Shown: positions 45,937-54,424 of the stretch, piece by piece
How positions within the stretch are numbered: position 1 is the first letter of the stretch
Layout of the letters: each line of letters starts with the position of its first letter
Assembly (NCBI RefSeq): GCF_030653815.1
Contig: NZ_JAURYQ010000023.1
Coordinates: 62,001-126,000, forward strand
From: Rhodoferax sp.
GTDB taxonomy: Bacteria; Pseudomonadota; Gammaproteobacteria; Burkholderiales; Burkholderiaceae_C
Direction of reading: 5' to 3'
DNA length: 64,000 bases
The notes under the pieces: model-generated
What the model was told of the DNA's origin: nothing
Databases searched by the model: none
The model's input: the letters and a program-made list of their open reading frames with translations, nothing else
Program-made: the position numbers and the translations under genes

Positions 45937-46695
45937 TCACTTGCAGTTGTTGTGCAATTTCCACTTTTCTTCATGGCCCATGGCCTTGGCGAAGTCAGGC
46001 ACTTTGCAACGCTCAATTTCTGCCAGGTCCAGGGGCGCAGAAGCTGCGGCCGGGCTGGCGTGGGGTGCCTGAACCGGGCCTTGAGTTTCCGTGCCGTAGA
46101 CCCAGTGCGCAACGCCGCCAATCACAAGCGCAAACACGGCCACGACAAACACCTGCGGCAGGCTGGTGCGCGATGCATGACCCGCAGGCATTTCGCACCC
46201 TGACCCGGGGCAGAGCCTGGCTTTTTCCCGGTTGAACATGTTGTAAATTCTGCAACCCAGGCAAATGCCAAAAGCCGCCTCGAAAAACAGCAACATCAGA
46301 CACAGCGCACACACCAGGAGGTTGATCGGGCCCACCACGTTGTTGAGCACCACCAGGTACAACATCGACAAGGCCAGGACAAATCCGATGGCCCAGGCAA
46401 ACCGCTTTTGCGGTGCACCCACGGGGTCGGGCACCTGCGCGCGAACCAACCATTGCCCAACGATCAAGCTGGGGGCGTAGCGCGGATTGATGAAAATGCG
46501 GATGGTGAAGTCCAGCAAAAAAGCCACCACGAACACCCGCGTGGGTTGGAAGTTCCCCATGAGCCATGCATTCATGAAGCTCACGATGGCAAAGAAAAAC
46601 AGAATCCCGGCACTGGCCCGCACGGCACGCTCGTTGAGAACCGGAACTGCATACCCCGGCAATTTTTCCCCGAATTGAAAAATGGAATTTGTCAT
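45937..46695 (-). CDS. DUF4395 family membrane protein
   Basis: 252 residues with about five membrane segments. The N-terminal LNERAVRASAGILFFFAIVSFMNAW and FIFINPRYAPSLIVGQWLV-like parts match DUF4395, and CLGC lies in the last helix before a Cys-containing cytoplasmic or periplasmic loop. The C-terminal 90 residues add another helix and a short soluble tail. Function unknown. It is separated by 163 bp from the permease and by 188 bp from the divergent sigma factor gene. Confidence 0.8.
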   Translation of the reverse strand: MTNSIFQFGEKLPGYAVPVLNERAVRASAGILFFFAIVSFMNAWLMGNFQPTRVFVVAFLLDFTIRIFINPRYAPSLIVGQWLVRAQVPDPVGAPQKRFAWAIGFVLALSMLYLVVLNNVVGPINLLVCALCLMLLFFEAAFGICLGCRIYNMFNREKARLCPGSGCEMPAGHASRTSLPQVFVVAVFALVIGGVAHWVYGTETQGPVQAPHASPAAASAPLDLAEIERCKVPDFAKAMGHEEKWKLHNNCK

Positions 46696-46883
46696 GTCAA
46701 TTTTCTGTATTGGTTTGGGCTGAAGTATCCGTGCGACAGGCTGTCAGGCCCTATGATAGTGAGTATCCGAACGGCAACTTCACAGGACTTTATCCAACAT
46801 TGGCAGCGCTGCCAGCGGCGAACAAGCCAAAATTCCGGATCGCCACAAGACAGACCATTTGAATTCCGTTGTCGCATCACATC

Positions 46884-47408
46884 ATGAACTGCCTCACCAC
46901 CGCCTGGACCCTGCACGCCGCTGAACTGCGCGGCTGGCTGCGTCACCGCGTGAATAATCCGGCGCTGGCCGACGACCTGCTGCAAGATCTTTTTTTGAAA
47001 GCCTTGCGCCAGGGCGAGCGCTTTTGTGACCTGCACAACGCGCGCGCCTGGCTCTTTGAAGTCGCGCGCAACCTGCTGGCCGACCACCTGCGTGTGGCGC
47101 ACCACATGGTCGAACTTCCCGACGACTTGACCGCGCAAACAGAAGACACCAACCCTGTCGATACCCTGACCGCCTGCCTGCCCAGGGTACTGTCCGAATT
47201 GAGCCCCGAGGACCGCGAAGCCATCACCCTGTGCGACCTGCAGGGCATGGCGCAAGCCGACTTTGCCCACGCCAAGGGCTTGAGCCTGAGCGCTGCCAAG
47301 TCGCGTGTGCAGCGCGCCCGCGTGCGCCTGCGCGCACACATGAGCCAGGCTTGCCAGGTGCAAATGGACGAGGGTGGGCGCGTGAGCGACTTTGTGCCGC
47401 GCCACTAA
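46884..47408 (+). CDS. ECF-type sigma factor (SigZ-like)
   Basis: 174 residues. Region 2 has ALADDLLQDLFLKALRQGERFCDLHNARAWLFEVARNLLADHLR; region 4 has LSPEDREAITLCDLQGMAQADFAHAKGLSLSAAKSRVQRARVRLRAHM. The C-terminal tail after residue 154 (CQVQMDEGGRVSDF) resembles SigZ. No anti-sigma gene is adjacent. The ATG at 46884 is preferred to a TTG at 46869. It probably controls the flanking permease/thioredoxin genes. Confidence 0.9.
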   Translation: MNCLTTAWTLHAAELRGWLRHRVNNPALADDLLQDLFLKALRQGERFCDLHNARAWLFEVARNLLADHLRVAHHMVELPDDLTAQTEDTNPVDTLTACLPRVLSELSPEDREAITLCDLQGMAQADFAHAKGLSLSAAKSRVQRARVRLRAHMSQACQVQMDEGGRVSDFVPRH

Positions 47409-47506
47409 GGCCACCACCGCACAAGCCGCAACACGCCGCAGCCACGCTGCGGTAAAAATTAACCAAGCGCCTGCATCTTTTTGCCCGGTCGGCCGTCTCC
47501 ACCGGC

Positions 47507-48553
47507 ATGAACACCCTGACCGTCCCCCGCAAATCCTGGCCCGTGCGCCAGCCCATTGCTTTCCTGATCCTGGCCGCCATTGTCTGGCTGGCGCTTTACA
47601 ACACACTGATTCCGGCCTCTGAAGCGCTGGTGGCGATGCTGCCGCTGGCGCGCGACAGCCATCTGGGCGGTGCGCTGCAATTTTTCTTTTACGACACGCC
47701 CAAGGTGTTGCTGTTGCTGACCGCCGTGGTGTTTGTCATGGGCATGGTCAACAGCTATTTCACGCCCGAGCGCACACGCGCCCTGCTGGCCGGGCGCAGT
47801 GAGGGCACCGCCAACGTGATGGCGGCGAGTCTGGGTATCGTGACCCCGTTTTGTTCCTGCTCGGCGGTGCCGCTGTTCATCGGTTTTGTGCAAGCGGGTG
47901 TACCGCTGGGAGTGACGTTCTCTTTCCTGATCTCGGCACCGATGGTCAACGAGGTGGCGCTGACGCTGCTGTTTGGCATGTTCGGCTGGAAAGTCGCCCT
48001 GCTGTATTTGAGCCTGGGGCTGAGCGTGGCCATTGTGGCCGGCTGGATCATCGGCCGCCTGAAGATGGAAGCCTATCTGGAAGACTGGGTGCGCGACATG
48101 CCCAAAATGTCGGCCAATTTTGAGGCTACCGGCATGAGCCTGGGTGAACGCATCGAAGGCGGCTTCATGGCCGTGAAAGAAATTGTCGGCAAGGTCTGGC
48201 CCTACATCTTGGTCGGCATTGCGCTGGGTGGCTTGATCCACGGCTATGTGCCCGAGGACTTCATGGCCAGCTTCATGGGCAAAGAGGCCTGGTGGAGCGT
48301 GCCGCTGGCCGTGATCATGGGCGTGCCGATGTACACCAATGCCGCCGGCGTGATCCCGATCGTGCAGGCCCTGCTGGCCAAGGGCGCCGCTCTGGGCACC
48401 GTGCTGGCCTTCATGATGAGCGTGATTGCGCTGTCGCTGCCCGAGATGATCATCCTGCGCAAGGTGCTCAAGGTTCGGCTGATCGCCACTTTTGTCGCGG
48501 TCGTCTCGGCGGGCATCCTGCTGGTCGGCTTTGTCTTCAATGCTGTGCTTTAA
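47507..48553 (+). CDS. YraQ/ArsP-type permease (348 residues)
   Basis: About nine membrane segments. The family motif TPFCSCSAVPLFIGFVQAGVPLGVTFSFLISAPMVNEVAL and its second-half partner AVIMGVPMYTNAAGVIPIVQALLAKGAALGTVLAFMMS are clear. It belongs to the same superfamily as the 481-residue permease at 44328 but is the standard shorter form. A mini-thioredoxin follows 94 bp later, with a palindromic repeat in between. Confidence 0.92.
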   Translation: MNTLTVPRKSWPVRQPIAFLILAAIVWLALYNTLIPASEALVAMLPLARDSHLGGALQFFFYDTPKVLLLLTAVVFVMGMVNSYFTPERTRALLAGRSEGTANVMAASLGIVTPFCSCSAVPLFIGFVQAGVPLGVTFSFLISAPMVNEVALTLLFGMFGWKVALLYLSLGLSVAIVAGWIIGRLKMEAYLEDWVRDMPKMSANFEATGMSLGERIEGGFMAVKEIVGKVWPYILVGIALGGLIHGYVPEDFMASFMGKEAWWSVPLAVIMGVPMYTNAAGVIPIVQALLAKGAALGTVLAFMMSVIALSLPEMIILRKVLKVRLIATFVAVVSAGILLVGFVFNAVL

Positions 48554-48559
48554 CAATTT

Positions 48560-48608
48560 GCGGGTCAGATCAAGAATTGCGGAGCAATTTTGCTCTGACC
48601 CCAACTAA
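48560..48608. repeat. Palindromic GGGTCAGA element, copy 2
   Basis: The outer arms GGGTCAGA and TCTGACCC match copy 1 at 17145-17189. The inner stem is AATTGC-GGA-GCAATT instead of TCGC-GCA-GCGA. The tail CCCAACTA is shared. It lies between a permease and its mini-thioredoxin gene. Confidence 0.8.
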
Positions 48609-48647
48609 TTAAATCTTCTTTTCTACTTCAACTTCAAGGAAAACACC

Positions 48648-48884
48648 ATGGACATCAAAGTACTCGGCACCGGTTGTGCCAACTGCAAGACCACGATGGC
48701 GCTGATCGACCAGATGGCCCAGGCCAAAGGTGTGGCCGTCACGCTGACCAAGGTCGAAGAGCTGCGCGACATCATGGGCTACGGCGTCATGAGCACGCCC
48801 GGCGTGGTCATCAACGGTCGGGTGGTGCATGCCGGGGGCGTGCCCAGCCGTGACAAGATTGCGCAATGGCTGGAAACCGCCTGA
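48648..48884 (+). CDS. Mini-thioredoxin (redox-active disulfide protein 2 type)
   Basis: 78 residues with TGCANCK redox pair near the N-terminus and STPGVVINGRVVHAGG with the cis-proline. It is the counterpart of the 79-residue protein at 44062, each beside its own permease. An AAGGA box lies 9 bp before the ATG. Probably a cytoplasmic electron or sulfur carrier for the permease substrate. Confidence 0.93.
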   Translation: MDIKVLGTGCANCKTTMALIDQMAQAKGVAVTLTKVEELRDIMGYGVMSTPGVVINGRVVHAGGVPSRDKIAQWLETA

Positions 48885-48933
48885 TTCAACAACCAAAGTG
48901 ACGGCGATTTTGTATGACCGTTCACCTCGCGCC

Positions 48934-49374
48934 ATGACGACAGTAGCGTTCTCTCAACAGCTCGACGGCAATTTTGTCGGCATGCTGGACTGGCCGCAAC
49001 TCGACGCCTTGTGGCTCAGGGTCCGTGCCGAACCACAGGGTTGGTATGCCAGCCAGAGCGGCGAGGCCGTGCCGACAATCCCGTTGTCGGCGGACGGACT
49101 GAACCACTTCATCGACGAGGTGGATGCGCTGCTGCGGCGCGAACACAAGAAAAACTTCTGCGGCATTGTTTACGCCGACAAGCGCGCGCAACCTGGCTTT
49201 ATCAAAATCTACGACCCGCACAACATGGGGTCATTTTGCAGTTGCAGCAGCACGCCGGTACAGCCGCTCTGGGTGCTGTCGCGCATCAAGCCAGAACCAC
49301 TCGAAGACACCACGCTCCTGCCCGGCGCACGTGCAAGCTGGTGGCGCCGACTTTTTGGCAGCCCTGAAAATTAA
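48934..49374 (+). CDS. Uncharacterised protein in the permease/thioredoxin cluster
   Basis: 146 residues, no signal peptide or membrane helix. The second half holds KKNFCGIVYADKRAQPGFIKIYDPHNMG, then FCSCSS, a Cys-Ser-Cys run like the one in the permeases. I do not recognise a named family. It lies 49 bp after the mini-thioredoxin and 17 bp before the membrane thioredoxin, so it belongs to the operon. The clustered cysteines suggest metal or thiol binding. Confidence 0.7.
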   Translation: MTTVAFSQQLDGNFVGMLDWPQLDALWLRVRAEPQGWYASQSGEAVPTIPLSADGLNHFIDEVDALLRREHKKNFCGIVYADKRAQPGFIKIYDPHNMGSFCSCSSTPVQPLWVLSRIKPEPLEDTTLLPGARASWWRRLFGSPEN

Positions 49375-49391
49375 GCCACCAAGCCCCGACC

Positions 49392-49877
49392 ATGTCCAAA
49401 GAATCTTTGCCACCCAAGCGTCTTTCAAACGCCAGACCAACGCCCTGGTGGCGCAATCCAGCCAACGCGGCGGCCCTCCTGGGAGCCGTGGCAGCTTTCC
49501 TTCTGGGCGGCTGGGTCTATCAGGCGCAAAGCCCTCAAGCGCCATCCAACGCGAATGGCCAAGCGAGCGATGCCGCGCCTGACGCCGTTCAATTGGTGCT
49601 GAAAGCCGGGAAGCCGACCATCGTCGAGTTCGGCGCCAACAACTGCGTGAGTTGCCGCGAGATGAAGCCTGTGCTGCATGCGCTCGCCCTCGATCCGCGC
49701 ATTGCCGTGGCCGATGTGGACATCCTGAAAGAACGCGGCTACATCAGCAAGTACCAGATTCGCCTGATGCCCACGCAGGTGTTCTACAACGCCCAGGGCG
49801 TTGAGATCGGGCGCCACATGGGCAAGATCAGTGCCGAAGACATTCTGGCGCAGCTTGGCCTGACGGCAGCGCCATGA
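49392..49877 (+). CDS. Membrane-anchored thioredoxin-fold protein
   Basis: 161 residues: a basic N-terminus, one membrane helix (AALLGAVAAFLLGGWVY), then a thioredoxin domain with KPTIVEFGANNCVSCREMKP (redox CVSC) and LMPTQVFYNAQG with the cis-proline. The domain would face the periplasm. It overlaps the next gene, a CcdA-like protein, by 4 bp, so the pair probably moves electrons across the membrane. Confidence 0.9.
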   Translation: MSKESLPPKRLSNARPTPWWRNPANAAALLGAVAAFLLGGWVYQAQSPQAPSNANGQASDAAPDAVQLVLKAGKPTIVEFGANNCVSCREMKPVLHALALDPRIAVADVDILKERGYISKYQIRLMPTQVFYNAQGVEIGRHMGKISAEDILAQLGLTAAP

Positions 49878-50563
49878 CCGGGTTGGAAGGCCTGGCAGCG
49901 GCATTTGCCGGCGGCGTGCTGACGTCCGCCTCGCCCTGCGTGCTGGCAGCCGTGCCGGTGGCGGTCGGTTTTGTCGGCGGCCAGGCCAACAGCCCGCGCC
50001 GCGCCTGGACGCTGTCGTTAGCCTTTGTGGCGGGCATGAACATCGCGCTGCTGTTGATGGGCCTGGCGGCAGCGCGACTGGGTCTGATGATGGGCACGCT
50101 GCCCGGCCCATGGCTGGTGGTGGTGGGCGTGTTGGTGATGGGCCTGGCGGTGTGGCTTTGGCGTGCTGGCAGCGCCTGCAGCGTGGGCTTGCCCACTGCC
50201 TTGCAGAAGTATCTGGCGCGCTCGGGCCTGTGGGGTGCGCTGGTGCTGGGCGCCTTGATTGGCACGGTGATGAGCCCGTGCGCCACACCGGCGCTGGGTG
50301 CAGCACTGGCCATTGCCGGTTCGGGTGCTGCCATGGGCGCGTCAATGCTATGGGGCGCCGCACTGTTGCTGGCTTACGGCATCGGCCACAGTGCCTTGCT
50401 GCTGCTGGCCGGCGCCATGCCCTCTGCGGCGAGCGCCATGATTGCGCGCTTTTCGCGTTGGGATGCCTGGCTGCCCGGCCGGCGCGCGTTTGCCGCTGTG
50501 ATGTTGCTGGCGGGCGCCTGGTGGGTGGCGCAAGGACTGGGCTTCAACCTGACCCTTGCTTAA
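49874..50563 (+). CDS. CcdA/DsbD-type thiol electron transporter
   Basis: 229 residues, about six membrane segments. The two redox cysteines fall in ASPCVLAAVPVAVGFV and MSPCATPALGAALAIA, at the start of helices 1 and 4 as in CcdA. It passes reducing equivalents from cytoplasmic thioredoxin to a periplasmic partner, here most likely the preceding thioredoxin-fold protein. The start overlaps that gene (ATGA). Confidence 0.92.
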   Translation: MTGLEGLAAAFAGGVLTSASPCVLAAVPVAVGFVGGQANSPRRAWTLSLAFVAGMNIALLLMGLAAARLGLMMGTLPGPWLVVVGVLVMGLAVWLWRAGSACSVGLPTALQKYLARSGLWGALVLGALIGTVMSPCATPALGAALAIAGSGAAMGASMLWGAALLLAYGIGHSALLLLAGAMPSAASAMIARFSRWDAWLPGRRAFAAVMLLAGAWWVAQGLGFNLTLA

Positions 50564-50639
50564 AGTCGCTTATACGGTGAATTCAAATACATTGAATATC
50601 GATTGCGCATTGTTCCGTTTCCATTTCCCGAAAATCCAT

Positions 50640-50975
50640 ATGTCTGAAATCTGTACCACCAACGCCCGCCAGCAAGCAAAAAAAGGCGCCTTGTTTGTCG
50701 ACGTGCGTGAACCAGCAGATTTGGCTGCCTTGGCTTTTGATGCGCCCGAGGTCATCAACTTGCCTTTGAGCCAGTTGGCGCGGCGCTGGCAGGAACTGCC
50801 CCAGGAACGCGAACTGGTGACCGTCTGCTTTAATGGCGTCAAGAGTCAGCAAGCTGCCGAGTTTTTGCTGGCCCACGGATTAAAAAACGTGCATCCCATG
50901 CGAGGAGGCATTCTGCTTTGGATGCAAAAGGGTTTCCCTGTGCTTGGCAAACGGCACACAACACTTGAGAAATAG
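50640..50975 (+). CDS. Rhodanese-like protein
   Basis: 111 residues. ALFVDVREPADLAALAFDAPEVINLPLSQL and the catalytic loop VTVCFNGVKSQQAAEFL, then NVHPMRGGILLW, form a single rhodanese domain. No signal peptide. It lies 76 bp after the CcdA-like gene and extends the thiol/sulfur theme of the cluster. Acceptor unknown. Confidence 0.9.
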   Translation: MSEICTTNARQQAKKGALFVDVREPADLAALAFDAPEVINLPLSQLARRWQELPQERELVTVCFNGVKSQQAAEFLLAHGLKNVHPMRGGILLWMQKGFPVLGKRHTTLEK

Positions 50976-51100
50976 CAATACATATGACGAATGACACGAC
51001 CAAAATGAGCTTGGATGTGGTGTCCCAGCGGCGTTGAGTCCGCGAGCAGCACCAAAATCAACAAGCGGCGCGAGCTGCAGCGCAGTAAGGAGAAATGACC

Positions 51101-51961
51101 ATGTTCAAGACCGCCATCCTGGCCCTCGATTTGTCCGCCGCTGAAGAACCGCTGCTGGACTGCATTCCGGAGCTTATGAATTGGGGCGTGCAGCGGTTGC
51201 TGATCGTCCACATTGTTCAGGTTGGTTACGTGCAGGGCCCGGGCTACCGCCAACTGGAAGACACGACGGTCTTGCTGGAGCGGCGCGCTGCCTCGTTGCG
51301 GGCAGCAGGCTTGCAGGTGGAGATCAGTGTGCGACTGGCGGGCGTGCCCGCGGACGAGATTCTGCTGGCAGCCGCTGAAGCCGGGGCTGAACTGGCGGTG
51401 GTCGGGTCACGCAGCCAGAACTTCGTGAGCCGCTTGTTCTTGGGGAGTGTTGCGCGCGACCTGATCCGCAAAACCACGCTGCCGCTGTTACTGCAATGGA
51501 TTGAGCCCGACCCCGAAGGCACCGCCGGGCGCTGCAGCGCAGTATGCACAAAGACATTGCGCCATGTGCTGCTGGCCACCGACTTGTCAAAGCACGCCAG
51601 CGCCGCCGAACAAGTAGCCGTAGCCCTGGCAGGCCGGGCCGCCCAGATTGACTGCCTGACCGTGCTGGCGCCGAAGGCGATAGAGGCCACGCCCGCGTTG
51701 CCCCTCATGACGCATGCCGCGCTGGACTCTCTGGTGAGGCAAATCAAGGCGAGCGCCAGCCACGGCGAGGCCCTGGTGCTGCGGGGTGATCCGTCCGCCG
51801 CGATCGCTCGCACGGCCCAGGAGCGCGACTGCTCTCTGATCATCGTCGGCAAGCATGGCCAGGACTGGGTGCAGAGCATGGTTATCGGCAGCACTGCGTC
51901 GCGCCTGTGCGAGAACGCGGGCCGGCCGGTACTGCTGGTGCCGTTGCCGAAGGATCAATAG
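51101..51961 (+). CDS. Universal stress protein, tandem UspA domains
   Basis: 286 residues made of two Usp domains (about 1-140 and 148-286). Nucleotide-binding stretches are VVGSRSQNFVSRLFLGSVARDLIRKTTLPLLL in the first and IVGKHGQDWVQSMVIGSTASRLCENAGRPVLLV in the second. AAGGAGA at 51087-51093 fits the ATG at 51101 rather than the one at 51095, so the shorter start is used. Role: stress or energy-limitation adaptation; ligand unknown. Confidence 0.92.
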   Translation: MFKTAILALDLSAAEEPLLDCIPELMNWGVQRLLIVHIVQVGYVQGPGYRQLEDTTVLLERRAASLRAAGLQVEISVRLAGVPADEILLAAAEAGAELAVVGSRSQNFVSRLFLGSVARDLIRKTTLPLLLQWIEPDPEGTAGRCSAVCTKTLRHVLLATDLSKHASAAEQVAVALAGRAAQIDCLTVLAPKAIEATPALPLMTHAALDSLVRQIKASASHGEALVLRGDPSAAIARTAQERDCSLIIVGKHGQDWVQSMVIGSTASRLCENAGRPVLLVPLPKDQ

Positions 51962-52008
51962 ACATCACCCCCCGGTCGTCCCAGACCCTTGTTTCAAGGA
52001 GTTACAGC

Positions 52009-53193
52009 ATGAGTCAAAAAGAAGTTGTCATTTGCAATCCGGTGCGTACCGCCATTGCCACGTACGGCGGAAGCCTGAAGGACGTGCCCGCGCCTGATCT
52101 TGGTGCTACTGTGATCCGCGAAACGCTCAAGCGCTCGGGGCTGGCGGCCGACCAGATTCAGACCCTGGTGATGGGCAACGTGATCCAGGCCGGCAACAAG
52201 ATGAACCCGGCGCGCCAGTCGGGCATTGCTGCCGGGCTGCCGGTGGAAATTCCGGCCTTGACCGTGAACCGTGTCTGCGGTTCAGGTGCACAAGGTGTGG
52301 TGAGCGCCGCGCTGGAGGTCTGGTCGGGCATGGTCGATTGCGCCATTGGCGGCGGCATGGAAAACATGGACCGCGCGCCCTACCTGCTGCCGCAAGCCCG
52401 CTGGGGTGCGCGCATGGGCGATGTGACGATGTTCGACAGCATGCTCATGGACGGTCTCAACGATGCGTTCAGCGGCAAGCATTCGGGCTGGCACACAGAA
52501 GATTTGGTGACGCTCAAAAACATTTCGCGTGCTGACCAGGACAGCTGGGCGCTGCGCTCGCAGCAGCGCTTTGCCGCAGCACAAGCGGCTGGCAAGTTTG
52601 ATGCCGAGATCGCCACGGTAGAGATTACCGGGCGCAAAGGCCCGACGCTGTTCAACAAGGACGAACACAACCGGCCCGAGACCACGGCGGAATCGCTGGC
52701 CAAGCTGAAACCCGCTTTTCGCCCGGACGGCAGCATCACTGCAGGCAGCGCGCCGGGCTTGAACTCTGGCGCGGCAGCCATGATCGTGGCCGATCGGCAG
52801 TGGGCCGAAAACCATGGCCTCAAGCCTATGGCACGGCTGGTGTCCTATGGCCTCGGCGCAGTTGAGCCGGGCATGTTTGGCCTGGGCCCGGTGCCCGCCG
52901 TGCGCCAAGCCTTGGCGCGCGCGAGTTGGGCGGTGTCTGACGTGCAGCGTATCGAAATCAATGAAGCCTTTGCCGCCATAACGTTGGCATGCCTGCGTGA
53001 GCTGGGTTTTGCCGAAGACATCGTCAACGTCGAGGGCGGTGCAATCGCCCACGGCCACCCGATTGGCGCCAGCGGTGCCGTGTTGGCCACACGGCTGATG
53101 CACTCCATGCAGCGCGATGGGTTAAGGCGCGGCATAGTGACGCTGTGCATTGGTGGCGGTCAGGGCATTGCACTGGCGCTGGAAATGCTGTGA
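52009..53193 (+). CDS. Acetyl-CoA C-acetyltransferase (thiolase)
   Basis: 394 residues. Catalytic residues lie in NRVCGSGAQGV (nucleophile Cys), GGAIAHGHPIGASGA (His) and TLCIGGGQGIALALE (second Cys), with NEAFAA for CoA. The length and motifs fit biosynthetic-type thiolases such as PhaA/AtoB; degradation is also possible. An AAGGAG box precedes the ATG at 52009. It follows the Usp gene by 47 bp. Confidence 0.93.
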   Translation: MSQKEVVICNPVRTAIATYGGSLKDVPAPDLGATVIRETLKRSGLAADQIQTLVMGNVIQAGNKMNPARQSGIAAGLPVEIPALTVNRVCGSGAQGVVSAALEVWSGMVDCAIGGGMENMDRAPYLLPQARWGARMGDVTMFDSMLMDGLNDAFSGKHSGWHTEDLVTLKNISRADQDSWALRSQQRFAAAQAAGKFDAEIATVEITGRKGPTLFNKDEHNRPETTAESLAKLKPAFRPDGSITAGSAPGLNSGAAAMIVADRQWAENHGLKPMARLVSYGLGAVEPGMFGLGPVPAVRQALARASWAVSDVQRIEINEAFAAITLACLRELGFAEDIVNVEGGAIAHGHPIGASGAVLATRLMHSMQRDGLRRGIVTLCIGGGQGIALALEML

Positions 53194-53382
53194 ACTGCAC
53201 TGGCGGTTTTCCTGCGCGAATTCTCCACGCCGGATGCCGACTGGCATCAAAGAGGTCGAGTCCTGCTGATGGTGGGTGACCGAATCCATTTGAAAATTAA
53301 TTTGCATCAAAATGACAGCGTCTTTCGGTAGCACTCTCCGTCTTCTGTGATGCCTGAAGTTTGATTCAATGAAAGTTTTCTG

Positions 53383-54354
53383 ATGTCCAGTACGCATGAC
53401 CACACCCCTGCCCACGACCATGACCAGGAGCACAGCCACAGTGGCCACGGTCACAGCCATGCGCCGGCCAACTTCAACAAGGCGTTTGCCATCGGCATCA
53501 CGCTCAACATCATTTTTGTTGCCATTGAGGCGTTTTACGGCTGGCGCATCAACTCGCTGGCGCTGCTGGCCGATGCCGGGCACAACCTGAGCGACGTGGC
53601 CGGTTTGGTGCTGGCCTGGGGTGGTGCCTTGGCTGTCAAGCTGGTACCCAACGCGCGCCATACCTACGGCTGGAAGCGCGCCACCATCCTGGCGGCCTTT
53701 GCCAACGCCTTGCTGCTACTGGTGGCCATGGGCGGCCTGGCCTGGGAGGCCATTGGGCGCCTGATGTCGGGCGATGTTTCGCTGCACGCGCAGGGCGTGA
53801 CCATCATGGTGGTGGCGGGCATCGGTATCGTCATCAACACCGCGACGGCCTTGCTGTTCATGCGTGGCGGTGACGACCTCAACATCCGGGGCGCCTTTTT
53901 GCACATGGCTGCTGACGCCCTGGTGTCAGCCGGTGTGGTGGTAGCCGGTGCCCTGACGCTGTGGATGGGCTGGACCTGGCTTGACCCGGTGGTCAGCCTG
54001 CTGATTGCTGCGGTCATTTTGTGGGGCACCTGGGGCTTGTTCAAGCAGTCGTTGCATATGCTGTTTGACGGCGTGCCCGACAGCGTGGACCCGGATGCCG
54101 TGCGCAAGCTCTTGCAGGGCCTGCCCGACGTGACCGAGGTCCACGACTTGCATGTGTGGGCCATGGGCACCAGTCAGATTGCGCTCACCGCCCATCTGGT
54201 CACCGACACCACCGACACCGCTGCGCTGTTGTGCGAAGCGGAGGAAGAGTTGCACGAGCACTTTGAAATTCGCCATGTCACGCTACAGCTTGAAACCCCG
54301 GCTTATGGGCAAATTTGCGGTTTGCGGCCCGGCATGAGATGCCAAAGGGAATAG
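53383..54354 (+). CDS. CDF-family zinc/cobalt/cadmium exporter (CzcD/ZitB-like)
   Basis: 323 residues. A His/Asp-rich N-terminus (HDHTPAHDHDQEHSHSGHGHSH) is followed by six membrane segments with the metal-binding HN/DD pairs LLADAGHNLSDVAGL and FLHMAADALVSAGVV, and a cytoplasmic C-terminal domain. It exports divalent metal, most likely zinc. The segment 53848-54187 recurs, diverged, at 61851-62190. A 189-bp AT-rich gap with no recognised site precedes it. Confidence 0.93.
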   Translation: MSSTHDHTPAHDHDQEHSHSGHGHSHAPANFNKAFAIGITLNIIFVAIEAFYGWRINSLALLADAGHNLSDVAGLVLAWGGALAVKLVPNARHTYGWKRATILAAFANALLLLVAMGGLAWEAIGRLMSGDVSLHAQGVTIMVVAGIGIVINTATALLFMRGGDDLNIRGAFLHMAADALVSAGVVVAGALTLWMGWTWLDPVVSLLIAAVILWGTWGLFKQSLHMLFDGVPDSVDPDAVRKLLQGLPDVTEVHDLHVWAMGTSQIALTAHLVTDTTDTAALLCEAEEELHEHFEIRHVTLQLETPAYGQICGLRPGMRCQRE

Positions 54355-54424
54355 TTTTTGCGGCGGGAGGCATCGAGCATGCGTGCCGCATTGCCACGAA
54401 AGGCCGCCCGGCGCATTTGTCGCG

